NCBI GenBank assembly: GCA_000525025.1
Contig: JCKJ01000001.1
Span: 2,294,001 to 2,358,000 of the forward strand
Length of the DNA stretch: 64,000 nt
Direction of reading: 5' to 3'
From: Methylophilaceae bacterium 11
GTDB taxonomy: Bacteria; Pseudomonadota; Gammaproteobacteria; Burkholderiales; Methylophilaceae
Shown piece after piece: positions 1-9,130 of this stretch; position 1 is the first letter of the stretch, and the number at the start of each line of letters is the position of its first letter. The notes under the pieces are model-generated. The model had not been told where the DNA came from, did not search any database, and was given only the letters and a program-made list of their open reading frames with translations. The translations under genes and the position numbers were made by a program.

Positions 1-438
1 CGTGATGTTGCCATTGGCATCCACACCTTGGAAACCAGCCACCACACAGACATAGCCATCTGCCAAATCATGCTTCAGATTATGCTCATCAATATTGAGG
101 ATGCGCGCTTTGTTAAATGCGTTGTCGGTCAAAATTCTAACTTGCGTACCAGTGTAGCTTTTCGCTTTAATGCCTAGCTCCATCAGTGCAAGTGCTGTCA
201 TACCAATCGTCACTTGCTCACCCGTAGAAACCATCACATCTAACTCACGTGGGTCAGGGTCTGGCATGATTTCTTTTGCCAAGCCAATCAAACGGTTGGT
301 CTCACCAGACATTGCAGACACCACGACGACTACTTGGTGCCCCATCGCTTTGTAACGTGCCACGCGCCTTGCTACATTACGAATCCGCTCTGGATTCGCA
401 ACGGAAGTACCGCCATATTTTTGTACAATTAGTGCCAT
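1..438 (-). CDS. lysC: Aspartate kinase, N-terminal part (cut by window edge)
   Basis: The first 146 residues are present. The protein begins MALIVQKYGGTSVANPERI, the KYGGTSV nucleotide-binding signature of aspartokinases. It continues with VVVVVSAMSGETNRL and VSTGEQVTIGMTALAL, both typical of the amino-acid kinase domain. The enzyme phosphorylates aspartate in the first step of lysine, threonine and methionine synthesis. The ACT regulatory domains would lie outside the window. The gene follows alaS on the same strand, an order common in betaproteobacteria, across a 99-bp gap with no clear terminator. Family identity is firm from the motif. Confidence 0.95.
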   Translation of the reverse strand, partial: MALIVQKYGGTSVANPERIRNVARRVARYKAMGHQVVVVVSAMSGETNRLIGLAKEIMPDPDPRELDVMVSTGEQVTIGMTALALMELGIKAKSYTGTQVRILTDNAFNKARILNIDEHNLKHDLADGYVCVVAGFQGVDANGNIT

Positions 439-537
439 GTTTAACTCTTTTAATCACCCAAATAAAATAATTGTTATATTTGCATTACCACTAGTATGCC
501 ATTGACGCCTTACACTAGGCTTACTCAGTTCTTTAAT

Positions 538-3192
538 TTAGCCTAATTTGGCTTTTACCCAAGCTTCTACACTAGCCAATGCCGTAGACAGTTGACTTGG
601 ATCTGTGCCGCCTGCCATCGCCATATCCGGCTTACCACCACCTTTACCGCCCACTTGGCTAGCCACGTGATTCACCAAATCGCCCGCTTTGACTTTAGCA
701 ATCAAATCTTGCGTTACACCGGCAGCCAAGCTCACTTTTCCATCGTTAACAGCGCTTAACACAATCACTGCCGACTTGAGTTTGTCTTTCAGTTTGTCCA
801 TGGTTTCGCGCAGACCATTGGCATCAGCACCGTCTAGCATCGCAGCCAATACTTTGACGCCTGCAATATCTATTGCCTGCGCAACCAAATCATCACCCTG
901 CGCGGATGCCAGCTTGGATTTTAAACGTGCAAGTTCTTTTTCAAGTGACTTTGCATGTTCGTTCAGTTGTGCAACTTTGTTGGCTAATTCATGTGCAGGC
1001 GCTTTTAAATCGTTCGCCAATTGTGTAATCAAGGCTTGTTGCGTATTAATTAACTTTAACGCGCCTTCACCGGTAGTGGCTTCCACACGCCGTACACCAG
1101 CGGCCACACCACTTTCAGATGTAATCTTGAATAAGCCAATATCACCTGTGCGGCTTACATGGGTACCGCCACACAACTCACGGCTTGAGCCAATATCCAA
1201 TACGCGCACTTCATCGCCATACTTCTCACCAAATAACATCATGGCGCCAGTTTTTTGTGCAGATTCAATATCCATGACGCGCGCCTGTGTCGCAGCATTC
1301 GCTAAAATCTCTGTATTCACAATCGTTTCCACTTGCGCGATTTGCGCAACGGTCATGGGCGCATTGTGCACAAAGTCAAAACGGGTTTTTTCAGTATCGA
1401 CCAAACTGCCTTTTTGTTGCACATGCTCGCCTAATACTTCGCGTAACGCTTTGTGCATCAAATGGGTGGCAGAATGGTTACGCATAGTATTGGCACGTGC
1501 TTGTGTATTCACGCGCGCAGAAACAGTATCGCCTACGCTTAACGACCCTGTTTTTAATACGCCATGATGACCAAATACTGCAGCTTGAATTTTTTGCGTG
1601 TCTTCTACCGCAAAAATGCCGTCGCTTGCACGCAACTCACCACTGTCACCAATCTGACCACCAGACTCGGCATAGAATGGGGTATCGTCTAGTACCACTA
1701 TACCCATATCACCTTCACTTAGTGTGTTAACAGAGGTGCCATCTTTATATAGCGCTAATACCTTAGCTGAGGTTTCCAGTTTTTCGTAACCGTGGAAAGT
1801 GGTGGCTTGACCGTCATATTCCAAATTCGTCGCCATTTTGAATTTTCCGGCAGCACGCGCTTGTTCTTTTTGGCGTGCCATCGATGCTTCGAATTCAGCC
1901 ACATCAATTTTTATGTCACGTTCACGAGCAATATCTGCTGTCAGATCAGATGGGAATCCATATGTATCATGAAGTTTAAAAGCTAAATTGTCTCCCAACA
2001 ACAAATCAGTACCGCTTGGATGCTTAGATAAAGCAGCCTCCAAAATTTGCATACCATTCTCGATGGTTTCAAAGAAGCGGTCTTCTTCTTGTTTGAGAAT
2101 GTCGGCAATCCGTTTTTGCTCACTCACCAGCTCTGGGTAAGCACCGCCCATTTCTTTGACCAAGTCTGGCAACATATGATGAAAGAACGCACTACGCACA
2201 CCTAATTTATAGCCATGACGAATCGCGCGTCGAATAATACGGCGCAATACATAGCCACGCCCTTCGTTGCCAGGAATCACACCATCAGCAATCAAGAATG
2301 AACAGGCACGGATATGGTCTGCCAATACTTTTAGACTTGGGCTGGCTAAGTCAGCGGCTTTGGTTTCACGTGCCGCTGCTGCAATCAGCGTTTGAAATAA
2401 ATCAATCTCATAGTTGGCATGCACGCCTTGCAATACTGCCGAGATACGCTCCAATCCCATACCCGTATCCACACTTGGTTTAGGCAATGGATGCATCACG
2501 CCCGCTTCATCGCGGTTGAACTGCATAAAGACGTTGTTCCAAATCTCAATGAAGCGATCGCCATCTTCATCAGGGCTGCCCGGAGGCCCACCCCAGTGTT
2601 TGTCGCCGTGATCGTAAAAGATTTCCGTACATGGGCCACATGGGCCGGTGTCACCCATCATCCAAAAGTTGTCTGAGGCATAGCGTGCACCTTTGTTATC
2701 GCCAATACGAATGACTTTCTCTGCGGGCACACCAATTTCTTTGGTCCAAATATCAAAGGCTTCATCGTCCTCTGCATAAACCGTGACTAGCAATTTCTCT
2801 TTTGGCAACTTGTAGACTTCGGTCAGCAACTCCCATGCGTATTGAATCGCATCACGCTTAAAGTAATCACCAAAGCTGAAATTGCCGAGCATTTCAAAGA
2901 AAGTATGGTGACGTGCGGTGTAGCCCACGTTTTCTAAATCGTTATGCTTACCACCAGCACGCACACATTTTTGGCTGCTCGTCGCACGGGTATAAGGACG
3001 TTTATCAAACCCCAAAAACACATCTTTAAACTGATTCATACCCGCATTGGTGAACAGCAAGGTCGGGTCACCATGTGGCACAAGTGAGCTAGACGCCACC
3101 ACTTGATGGCCTTTAGAGGCGAAGAAGTCTAGAAATGCTTGGCGGATTTCGTTACTGCTGGGTTTGCTACTGAGTTTAATTGTCATCTTCAA
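538..3192 (-). CDS. alaS: Alanyl-tRNA synthetase
   Basis: An 884-residue protein, the usual AlaRS length. The N-terminal class II catalytic domain begins with the [15 protein letters not shown] motif and contains [14 protein letters not shown]. The editing domain carries [12 protein letters not shown] (HxxxH) and CGGTH metal-ligand motifs. The C-terminal C-Ala domain has a Gly-rich end ([15 protein letters not shown]). It charges tRNA-Ala and hydrolyses mischarged Ser- and Gly-tRNA. The start overlaps the 3' end of recX by 17 bp; a second in-frame ATG six bases downstream (3186) is equally possible. The recA-recX-alaS order is widely conserved and suggests co-transcription. Confidence 0.97.
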   Translation of the reverse strand: MKMTIKLSSKPSSNEIRQAFLDFFASKGHQVVASSSLVPHGDPTLLFTNAGMNQFKDVFLGFDKRPYTRATSSQKCVRAGGKHNDLENVGYTARHHTFFEMLGNFSFGDYFKRDAIQYAWELLTEVYKLPKEKLLVTVYAEDDEAFDIWTKEIGVPAEKVIRIGDNKGARYASDNFWMMGDTGPCGPCTEIFYDHGDKHWGGPPGSPDEDGDRFIEIWNNVFMQFNRDEAGVMHPLPKPSVDTGMGLERISAVLQGVHANYEIDLFQTLIAAAARETKAADLASPSLKVLADHIRACSFLIADGVIPGNEGRGYVLRRIIRRAIRHGYKLGVRSAFFHHMLPDLVKEMGGAYPELVSEQKRIADILKQEEDRFFETIENGMQILEAALSKHPSGTDLLLGDNLAFKLHDTYGFPSDLTADIARERDIKIDVAEFEASMARQKEQARAAGKFKMATNLEYDGQATTFHGYEKLETSAKVLALYKDGTSVNTLSEGDMGIVVLDDTPFYAESGGQIGDSGELRASDGIFAVEDTQKIQAAVFGHHGVLKTGSLSVGDTVSARVNTQARANTMRNHSATHLMHKALREVLGEHVQQKGSLVDTEKTRFDFVHNAPMTVAQIAQVETIVNTEILANAATQARVMDIESAQKTGAMMLFGEKYGDEVRVLDIGSSRELCGGTHVSRTGDIGLFKITSESGVAAGVRRVEATTGEGALKLINTQQALITQLANDLKAPAHELANKVAQLNEHAKSLEKELARLKSKLASAQGDDLVAQAIDIAGVKVLAAMLDGADANGLRETMDKLKDKLKSAVIVLSAVNDGKVSLAAGVTQDLIAKVKAGDLVNHVASQVGGKGGGKPDMAMAGGTDPSQLSTALASVEAWVKAKLG

Positions 3193-3631
3193 ACTTACTA
3201 TTCAATACGTTCTTTATAATGTCAAAACCAAAACCTCGGCTTTGTAAAAATCTGGCCTGTTTGGCCCACTCCTCGCGGTTTTGTGGACCTGCTTTAAATT
3301 TCTTGCGCCACACCTCTCGCGCATTGTCCAACTCAGTCTCTTTAAGTGTTTCTACTGCCTGCGTAATCAGCTCGTCTGCCACACCTTTTTCACGTAACTC
3401 ATGTGCTACCTTTGCACTACCAAATTTGGCTTTACGCGCATGCACAATTTGCTCTGTAAATCTTGCATCACTCAGCCAACCACGCTGTTTAAAATCATCT
3501 AGTAGCGCTGGTATATCATCCGTTTCCTCTGCATACGCTTTAAGCTTTTGGCTTAACTCGGCATAAGAGTATTCACGTTTAGCCAGATACTCCAGCGCGC
3601 GTTGCCTTAATGACTTCTCGACCATTGCCAT
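3176..3631 (-). CDS. recX: RecX regulatory protein
   Basis: A 151-residue, charged, helical protein with three RecX-type repeats. Recognisable motifs are [15 protein letters not shown] near the start, [16 protein letters not shown] in the middle, and [18 protein letters not shown] at the end. RecX binds RecA filaments and limits their extension. The gene lies 40 bp downstream of recA and overlaps alaS. A second ATG two codons in (3625) is possible. Length and position match the family. Confidence 0.93.
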   Translation of the reverse strand: MAMVEKSLRQRALEYLAKREYSYAELSQKLKAYAEETDDIPALLDDFKQRGWLSDARFTEQIVHARKAKFGSAKVAHELREKGVADELITQAVETLKETELDNAREVWRKKFKAGPQNREEWAKQARFLQSRGFGFDIIKNVLNSKFEDDN

Positions 3632-3670
3632 TGGTTAACATGCAATTTTCTGCAGCTGACAAAAGATAAG

Positions 3671-4699
3671 TTAATCGTCTTCGCCACGTGCAGAAGGCAT
3701 CACCTCGGCAATTTGTTTAGCATTGGCGCGAATTTTCGCTTCAATCTCTGCAGCGATTTCTGGATGCTCACGTAAATACTCTTTCGCGTTTTCTTTACCT
3801 TGGCCAATTTTCTCGCCATTGTAGCTGTACCAAGCACCGGCTTTTTCTACCAATTTAATATTCGCGCCTAACTCAATAATTTCACCTAAGCGAGAAATCC
3901 CCTCGCCATACATGATGTCAAATTCGGCTTGTTTAAACGGCGGCGCTACTTTATTTTTAATGACTTTGACACGCGTTTCGGAACCAGTGACTTCATCACC
4001 TTTTTTAATCGCGCCGGTACGACGGATATCTAAACGCACGGATGCATAGAATTTAAGGGCATTACCACCAGTCGTAGTCTCTGGGTTACCAAACATCACG
4101 CCAATTTTCATGCGGATCTGGTTAATAAAGATGACCAAGGTGTTGGTGCGCTTGATGTTACCGGTCAACTTACGCAAAGCTTGTGACATCAGGCGCGCTT
4201 GCAAGCCCATGTGGCTATCACCCATCTCGCCTTCAATTTCAGCACGCGGCGTGAGTGCAGCGACAGAGTCGACGACGACAATATCCACAGAGCCTGAGCG
4301 TACAAGCATGTCCGCAATTTCAAGCGCTTGCTCACCCGTATCCGGTTGGCTAATCAGCAAGTCCGGCACATTCACGCCTAGTTTGGCTGCGTATTGTGGA
4401 TCTAGCGCATGCTCTGCATCAATAAACGCGGCCACACCGCCCACTTTTTGCATTTCGGCAATCACAGAAAGCGTTAAAGTCGTTTTACCTGAGGATTCTG
4501 GACCATAGATTTCAACAATACGACCACGGGGCAAGCCTCCAATCCCTAGCGCAATATCCAAACCCAAAGAACCTGTGGAAACCGCTTGAATATCTTCCCC
4601 GATATCGGAATCACCCATGCGCATGATGGAGCCTTTGCCAAATTGCTTTTCAATCTGAGAAAGTGCGGCTGCTAGCGCTTTGCTTTTGTTGTCATCCAT
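3671..4699 (-). CDS. recA: Recombinase A
   Basis: A 342-residue RecA. The Walker A motif is [10 protein letters not shown], the Walker B region is [12 protein letters not shown], loop L1 contains [21 protein letters not shown], and the loop L2 region includes [20 protein letters not shown]. The acidic tail ends ARGEDD. RecA carries out homologous strand exchange and triggers LexA self-cleavage. No CTG-N10-CAG LexA box was found in the 205 bp upstream, so SOS control cannot be shown from this sequence. It heads the recA-recX-alaS group. Confidence 0.98.
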   Translation of the reverse strand: MDDNKSKALAAALSQIEKQFGKGSIMRMGDSDIGEDIQAVSTGSLGLDIALGIGGLPRGRIVEIYGPESSGKTTLTLSVIAEMQKVGGVAAFIDAEHALDPQYAAKLGVNVPDLLISQPDTGEQALEIADMLVRSGSVDIVVVDSVAALTPRAEIEGEMGDSHMGLQARLMSQALRKLTGNIKRTNTLVIFINQIRMKIGVMFGNPETTTGGNALKFYASVRLDIRRTGAIKKGDEVTGSETRVKVIKNKVAPPFKQAEFDIMYGEGISRLGEIIELGANIKLVEKAGAWYSYNGEKIGQGKENAKEYLREHPEIAAEIEAKIRANAKQIAEVMPSARGEDD

Positions 4700-4904
4700 G
4701 TAAATTTTGCCTTTATTTTAAACCACTTAAATTAACTGACCATTATTTCATAATTTGCTATTTATGGTAAGCACCAAGCACTGTTCGCTCGTCATTTACT
4801 TAAGAAAGCATCATGCCTAAGTTATTCAGAAAACGCTTGTAAACTTTTGCTAATTGAACGCGTTTTAACTGGTAGGGAGTGACCATTTATTAGATGGAGG
4901 AGAT

Positions 4905-5240
4905 ATGAAAATTTTAAAAGCTTTATTTGTAACTATCGCGATTACTGGTGCAACGATGTCGGTAGCCAGTGCGCGCGATTCATTTAGTCTAGGTGTAAAT
5001 ATTGGCGGGTATGGCTATGCGCCACCGCCTGCCGTGTACTATTACCCTGCGCCAAGCGCCGTCTATTATGGAGGGCCCGCTTACTATGGACCACCGCGTG
5101 CAATTCGCTACGCTCCTGTAGTGCAATATCGTTACTATAATAACGACCACTACCAAGGACATCACCGTGGATGGGACAGAGGCCGCGGCGATTGGGATCG
5201 TGGTCACAACCACGGTGGCAGAGGTCGTGGTCGCGACTAG
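4905..5240 (+). CDS. Small exported Tyr/Pro/Gly-rich protein with Arg-Gly-Asp-rich tail
   Basis: A 111-residue protein of unknown function. Residues 1-23 form a clear signal peptide ending in a VASARD cleavage context. The mature part has no ordinary domain. Its first half is Tyr/Pro/Gly-rich (YGYAPPPAVYYYPAP), and its last 35 residues are basic and His/Gly/Asp-rich (RGWDRGRGDWDRGHNHGGRG). This composition resembles small periplasmic or surface proteins that are often annotated only as hypothetical. A good ribosome site (TGGAGGAG) sits about 6 bp before the ATG. The gene stands alone, divergent from recA and convergent with pncC, 7 bp away. Confidence 0.75.
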   Translation: MKILKALFVTIAITGATMSVASARDSFSLGVNIGGYGYAPPPAVYYYPAPSAVYYGGPAYYGPPRAIRYAPVVQYRYYNNDHYQGHHRGWDRGRGDWDRGHNHGGRGRGRD

Positions 5241-5247
5241 CGCATTA

Positions 5248-5748
5248 TTATTTAAGCATACCCATCAAGCCTAGCAACATATGTTCTGCGGCTTGATGTC
5301 GTATCTGCGTCCTATCCCCGCGAAACAGTTGCGTTGAACGCTTCAGTCGGCCATCGGCATGTGCCCAAGCAAAACAAACTGTGCCGACAGGCTTTTGCTT
5401 GGTGCCTCCACTAGGCCCAGCAATGCCCGTGATACTGCCTGCTAGGCTTGCCTGACTGTTTTTTAATGCCCCCTGCGCCATCGCTACCGCGGTTTGCTCG
5501 CTCACTGCACCATACTCATCCAACGTCTGCGCAGACACACCGAGTGCATCCACTTTGGATTGATTGCTATACGTAACAAATCCACAATCAAACCAAGCTG
5601 AGCTGCCCGCAACACTAGTGATAGCCACAGCAGCTAGGCCACCAGTGCACGATTCCGCTAACGCCAGCACCTCTTTGCGTTGCTTAAGCTGCGCACCCAA
5701 CTCTTCAGCCAGCAGCACTAATTCATCCATATCCATCCTTGTATACAT
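5248..5748 (-). CDS. pncC: CinA C-terminal family nicotinamide-nucleotide amidohydrolase
   Basis: About 160 residues, matching the stand-alone CinA C-terminal domain. Motifs are LALAESCTGGLAAVAITSVAGSS, GAVSEQTAVAMAQGAL and GITGIAGPSGGTKQKPVGTV, written here in separate fragments. The enzyme deamidates NMN to NaMN in pyridine-nucleotide salvage. The true start is uncertain: ATGs at 5748, 5736 and 5730 are all in frame, and 5730 (MDELVLLAEEL) gives the family's usual length. Its 5' end overlaps pgpA, and the thiL-pgpA-pncC order is a known proteobacterial operon. Confidence 0.92.
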   Translation of the reverse strand: MYTRMDMDELVLLAEELGAQLKQRKEVLALAESCTGGLAAVAITSVAGSSAWFDCGFVTYSNQSKVDALGVSAQTLDEYGAVSEQTAVAMAQGALKNSQASLAGSITGIAGPSGGTKQKPVGTVCFAWAHADGRLKRSTQLFRGDRTQIRHQAAEHMLLGLMGMLK

Positions 5749-6221
5749 ACAATGGCATATAACGCTGCCAATAAGTCATCTAACATCACGCCTAACCCGC
5801 CTTTTACCATGGCATCGCACTGACGAATTGGAAAAGGCTTCCAAATATCAAACAAGCGAAATAATAGAAATGCGGCGAGCCACCATCCCCATTGTTGCGG
5901 CGTAAATACAAGCACCAGCATCATGGCCACGATTTCATCCCAAACGATGGCGCCATGGTCACTTACCCCTAAAGCAAGTCCAGTCTGATGACAAAAATAA
6001 ATGCCCAAAGCAAACAACACAGCAATCATTAGCAATTGCTGAGACATCGCCAGATGCATGACGCCTAGAAAGAACGGAAAACCTACCAAAGTACCCAATG
6101 TACCAGGCGCTTTAGGGGATAACCCAGTGCCAAAGCCAAAACTTAAACAATGCACAGGGTGCGATAGCAACAATTTCAATGAAGGTGCACTAGCCAAAAT
6201 GATCAAACCCCTTTCCGGCAA
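5718..6221 (-). CDS. pgpA: Phosphatidylglycerophosphatase A
   Basis: A 167-residue inner-membrane enzyme that dephosphorylates phosphatidylglycerol phosphate to phosphatidylglycerol. The family signature FGFGTGLSPKAPGTLGTL occurs near residue 30. DEIVAMMLVL follows in the middle, and FDIWKPFPIRQCD and GGLGVMLDDLLAALYA lie near the end. Three to four hydrophobic segments are visible. The 5' end overlaps thiL by 32 bp and the 3' end overlaps pncC, which suggests translational coupling. The exact start inside the thiL overlap is uncertain. Confidence 0.93.
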   Translation of the reverse strand: MPERGLIILASAPSLKLLLSHPVHCLSFGFGTGLSPKAPGTLGTLVGFPFFLGVMHLAMSQQLLMIAVLFALGIYFCHQTGLALGVSDHGAIVWDEIVAMMLVLVFTPQQWGWWLAAFLLFRLFDIWKPFPIRQCDAMVKGGLGVMLDDLLAALYAIVCIQGWIWMN

Positions 6222-7161
6222 AAGATAATGGCTGGTTCTGAAATGTCAGTAGCAAGCCTGCGCCAGAAGTCACTTCACCAATGCAGGTCAAAGGCACGCC
6301 GCACCGCTGACTGAGCGCTTCAATCTCGGCACGCTTGTGTTTAGGTACGGTAAAGCACAATTCATAATCATCGCCACCGGATAATATCGCTTGCTGAAAA
6401 AGTGGACTATGTAACGATTGTTTTACCATGGATAGACAAGGTACTTTCTCTAAATCAATCTCTGCCCCCACATCTGACGCCTTGAGGATATGACCTAAAT
6501 CAGCAATCAGCCCATCCGAGATATCGATACAGCTATGCGCAATACCTCTCAACCCCATGCCTACGGTCAAACGCGGCTGTGGCTGATGCAACGCTTTTAA
6601 ACAGTCGGCCAACACCGCATCCGGCACTATCAATTTTTTTTGTATATGTGCCAAGCCTAACGCCGCACTCCCCAGCATACCTGATACCCAAATATAATCC
6701 CCCACTTGCGCGCCGCTGCGTAACAACGCCTGACCAGTTGGCACCTCGCCCATGATTTGCACGGTAATATTGAGCGGTCCACGTGTGGTGTCGCCCCCTA
6801 TCAAATCAATATCAAATTGCGTGGCACAATCAAAAAACCCTTGTGCAAATTCTGCCAGCCAATGCGAGTTCTGTTCCGGCAAAGCTAGCGCAAGTGTGAT
6901 CCATTTGGGCATCGCACCCATGGCCGCCATGTCCGATACATTGACTGCTAGCGCTTTCCAACCAATCCATGCCGGTGGGCAATCTGCGTAAAAGTGAGTG
7001 CCTACTACCGACGCATCGACCGATACCACCAGCTGACAATGTGGCGCAACACGCACTAGCGCGGCATCATCCCCCACCCCCAAATCGGCCTTGGGTGTGG
7101 GGCGTGTAAAGTACCGCGCGATTAAATCAAATTCGCCGTGCATTTCAATCTCATTGGGCAT
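6190..7161 (-). CDS. thiL: Thiamine-monophosphate kinase
   Basis: A 323-residue AIR-synthase-fold kinase that phosphorylates thiamine monophosphate to thiamine diphosphate, the last step of thiamine cofactor synthesis. The start EFDLIARYFTRP is typical, followed by GVGDDAALV (metal-binding Asp pair), VNVSDMAAMGAMPKW, LIGGDTTRGP and the CIDISDGLIADLGHI motif. SGGDDYELCFT lies near residue 265. The 5' end overlaps the VanZ-like gene by 11 bp. It heads the thiL-pgpA-pncC run. Confidence 0.96.
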   Translation of the reverse strand: MPNEIEMHGEFDLIARYFTRPTPKADLGVGDDAALVRVAPHCQLVVSVDASVVGTHFYADCPPAWIGWKALAVNVSDMAAMGAMPKWITLALALPEQNSHWLAEFAQGFFDCATQFDIDLIGGDTTRGPLNITVQIMGEVPTGQALLRSGAQVGDYIWVSGMLGSAALGLAHIQKKLIVPDAVLADCLKALHQPQPRLTVGMGLRGIAHSCIDISDGLIADLGHILKASDVGAEIDLEKVPCLSMVKQSLHSPLFQQAILSGGDDYELCFTVPKHKRAEIEALSQRCGVPLTCIGEVTSGAGLLLTFQNQPLSFAGKGFDHFG

Positions 7162-7540
7162 CTGATACTACTTTACTTACATACGGCAATCGCACAAGCC
7201 AACTGTACACGATCAAACTGATGGCAATACCGACAACATCTGCCAACCAATCTCCCACACTTGGCATACGGGTAATCGTCCATGCCCCCTGCGCCCATTC
7301 GATGACTGCGCCATACATAGCGAGCCCAACTGCCGATTGCCAACGCCACTTGGGAAATGCAAGTAACGCCAGCGAAGTGAGCATCACAAACACGGCAATG
7401 TGCTGCACTTTATCCCAATATGGCCAGCCACCCTCTTTGGGAGGTAGCTCAATTAACATGAGATAGGTAACCAGCGTGAGTAACAGCATAAATAGGTACG
7501 GCAAGCTTGCAACTACCCAGCGTTTAATGATTTGTATCAT
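7151..7540 (-). CDS. VanZ-like integral membrane protein
   Basis: A 129-residue protein with about four membrane segments (near residues 10-30, 45-62, 68-85 and 98-118). The WDKVQHIAVFVML stretch followed by a Glu/Trp-containing segment (GAVIEWAQ) and a polar PSVGDWLADVVGI loop matches VanZ-like proteins found in many proteobacteria, where the function is unknown. It lies between mog and thiL on the same strand, with 1-bp spacing on one side and an overlap on the other, so it is probably co-transcribed with them. Confidence 0.82.
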   Translation of the reverse strand: MIQIIKRWVVASLPYLFMLLLTLVTYLMLIELPPKEGGWPYWDKVQHIAVFVMLTSLALLAFPKWRWQSAVGLAMYGAVIEWAQGAWTITRMPSVGDWLADVVGIAISLIVYSWLVRLPYVSKVVSDAQ

Positions 7541-7541
7541 G

Positions 7542-8144
7542 TTATGTAGGCTTCACTGCTGACTTAGGTCTAAACGCAGTCACAATATCGGCATGCGTCT
7601 CTAAATAAGGCATTGGCGCATCCGCCGTAGCTAACAAATCCAAACAATAAGGTACTGCTGCAAAAATACCATGGGCAATGACTTTGCCATTGTTATCTTT
7701 CAAGCCCTCTAGCGTTTCCTGAATCGCTTTGGGCTGGCCTGGCAGATTAATTATCAAACTTTGTTTGCGAATCACGGCCACCTGCCTAGACAAAATTGCG
7801 GTGGGCACAAAGTGCAAACTAATCTGGCGCATCTGCTCACCAAAGCCGGGCATTTCTCTGTCTGCAATGGCAAGTGTGGCCTCTGGCGTTACATCTCGCA
7901 ACGCAGGGCCGGTACCGCCCGTCGTCAAAATTAAATGGCACTTTTCCACATCGACCAAATCTACCAGCGTGCTGGAAATTAGCATTTGCTCATCAGGAAT
8001 TAAACGTGCCTCCACCACAAATGGTGTCAGCAAGGCCTTTGTCAGCCACGCCTGTAAACTGGGGATGCCTTTGTCGTCATACACGCCTTGCGAAGCACGA
8101 TCACTGATTGAAACCAAGCCTATTTTTATGAATTGTTTTACCAT
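7542..8144 (-). CDS. mog: Molybdopterin adenylyltransferase
   Basis: A 200-residue MogA/MoaB-fold protein. Motifs include IGLVSISDRASQGVYDDKG at the N-terminus, HLILTTGGTGPALRDVTPEA near the middle, and QSLIINLPGQPKAIQETL near residue 150. It adenylylates molybdopterin before molybdenum insertion. This fits the presence of a molybdopterin oxidoreductase at 60.5-62.6 kb, although they are not neighbours here. It is transcribed away from the PDZ gene at 8206. Confidence 0.93.
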   Translation of the reverse strand: MVKQFIKIGLVSISDRASQGVYDDKGIPSLQAWLTKALLTPFVVEARLIPDEQMLISSTLVDLVDVEKCHLILTTGGTGPALRDVTPEATLAIADREMPGFGEQMRQISLHFVPTAILSRQVAVIRKQSLIINLPGQPKAIQETLEGLKDNNGKVIAHGIFAAVPYCLDLLATADAPMPYLETHADIVTAFRPKSAVKPT

Positions 8145-8205
8145 TTTGCTGTCACAATAGCCACATGAAGTGAAATCATATCATTTTCGACCTTAAAGGA
8201 AATTT

Positions 8206-9042
8206 ATGCGCGACAATTCTGGCGTCAAGATAGTCAATATCACCGCCCCTCAAAATAAGCTAGCCCCACAATCCAAAGCATTAGCCATTTCAGCACGTCA
8301 ACACATACAAAAAAAATGGATGTTACTGATGGCGTTTACAGTGTTAGCGCTTATTGTGAGTACGTTTGCTTCAGCCGACGAAAATTTATACGCCAAAAAT
8401 TATAAAGCGCAGAATGCATATGGCTTGACCTCGGCACAGGCGAGCCCAGATACCAAAATGTATGTCAGCAACCATAAGGAAGAAGACAATATCAGCATGC
8501 TGGAAAATGGCTATGACATGATGGGCAGCAGTGGTTTTGAAGGCGGTGATGTGCCGGCAGACTTAGCGCTACAACATGGTAAAACGATTAAGGCCGATGT
8601 GGTATTGGTGTATAGCAAATATGGCTCAGCCAAATCGGCCAGTTCAAAAATGGAAATGATTCGCGAGGCAGTGAAATCTGGCAAATCGCTGACAGAAAAG
8701 GACATGGCGAGCGAGCCTACGGTGTATAAATACTATGCCAGCTACTGGGCCAAGCTTCCCACCCCAACTTTAGGGGTGCATGTCATCAAGTTAGTCCCTA
8801 AATCCGGCGATCCCGATCAGGCAACTGAAGTCCCCGGCTTACAACTGCTAGCTGTCATCAAGGAATCTCCTGCAGCCAAAGCAGGCCTGATCAGAGGCGA
8901 CCGCCTATTAAAACTCAACAACGTGGTATTAGAAAAACCGGAAGACTTAACCTCTACCGTACGTCAATTAAAAGGGAAAGTCGTTAGCATCCAGTTTGTG
9001 CGTGATGACGTTGAACAAACGGCCACCGCGCAGTTGAACTAG
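8206..9042 (+). CDS. Membrane-anchored PDZ-domain protein of unknown function
   Basis: A 278-residue protein. A polar N-terminus of about 38 residues precedes a single hydrophobic segment (about 39-58, WMLLMAFTVLALIVSTF) ending in an ASAD context, so it is either a type II anchor or a long signal peptide. Residues 60-185 form a domain I do not recognise, with repeated Tyr/Lys and Ser-rich stretches. Residues about 190-275 look like a PDZ domain (LGVHVIKLVP, ESPAAKAGLIRGDRLLKLNN). PDZ domains bind protein C-termini or assist periplasmic proteases, but no protease domain is present. A good ribosome site (AAAGGAAA) precedes the ATG. Confidence 0.75.
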   Translation: MRDNSGVKIVNITAPQNKLAPQSKALAISARQHIQKKWMLLMAFTVLALIVSTFASADENLYAKNYKAQNAYGLTSAQASPDTKMYVSNHKEEDNISMLENGYDMMGSSGFEGGDVPADLALQHGKTIKADVVLVYSKYGSAKSASSKMEMIREAVKSGKSLTEKDMASEPTVYKYYASYWAKLPTPTLGVHVIKLVPKSGDPDQATEVPGLQLLAVIKESPAAKAGLIRGDRLLKLNNVVLEKPEDLTSTVRQLKGKVVSIQFVRDDVEQTATAQLN

Positions 9043-9047
9043 CCATA

Positions 9048-9108
9048 AATTTACAACCATTATACTGGCTGTAAATTAGCCTGTTGCGGCTTCGGCGTGT
9101 GGCAGGCT
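9048..9108 (+). terminator. Two adjacent hairpins after the PDZ gene (possible terminator)
   Basis: Two inverted repeats lie in the 88-bp gap. The first is AATTTACA (9048-9055) with TGTAAATT (9070-9077). The second is AGCCTG (9078-9083) with CAGGCT (9103-9108), which has an inner GC-TTCG-GC tetraloop-type tip. There is no T-run after either, so a Rho-independent terminator is not proven; they could be attenuating or RNA-stabilising structures. Confidence 0.35.
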
Positions 9109-9130
9109 TCCGTAAAATGTATGTTAAGCT

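Noticed and set aside
689-1567. 292-codon open frame on the plus strand opposite alaS
   Set aside because: It lies wholly antisense within alaS, has no recognisable domain and a Ser/Thr/Ala-rich composition typical of reverse-complement shadow frames.
4700-4904. LexA box upstream of recA
   Set aside because: No CTG-N10-CAG match was found in this interval; SOS control was not claimed.
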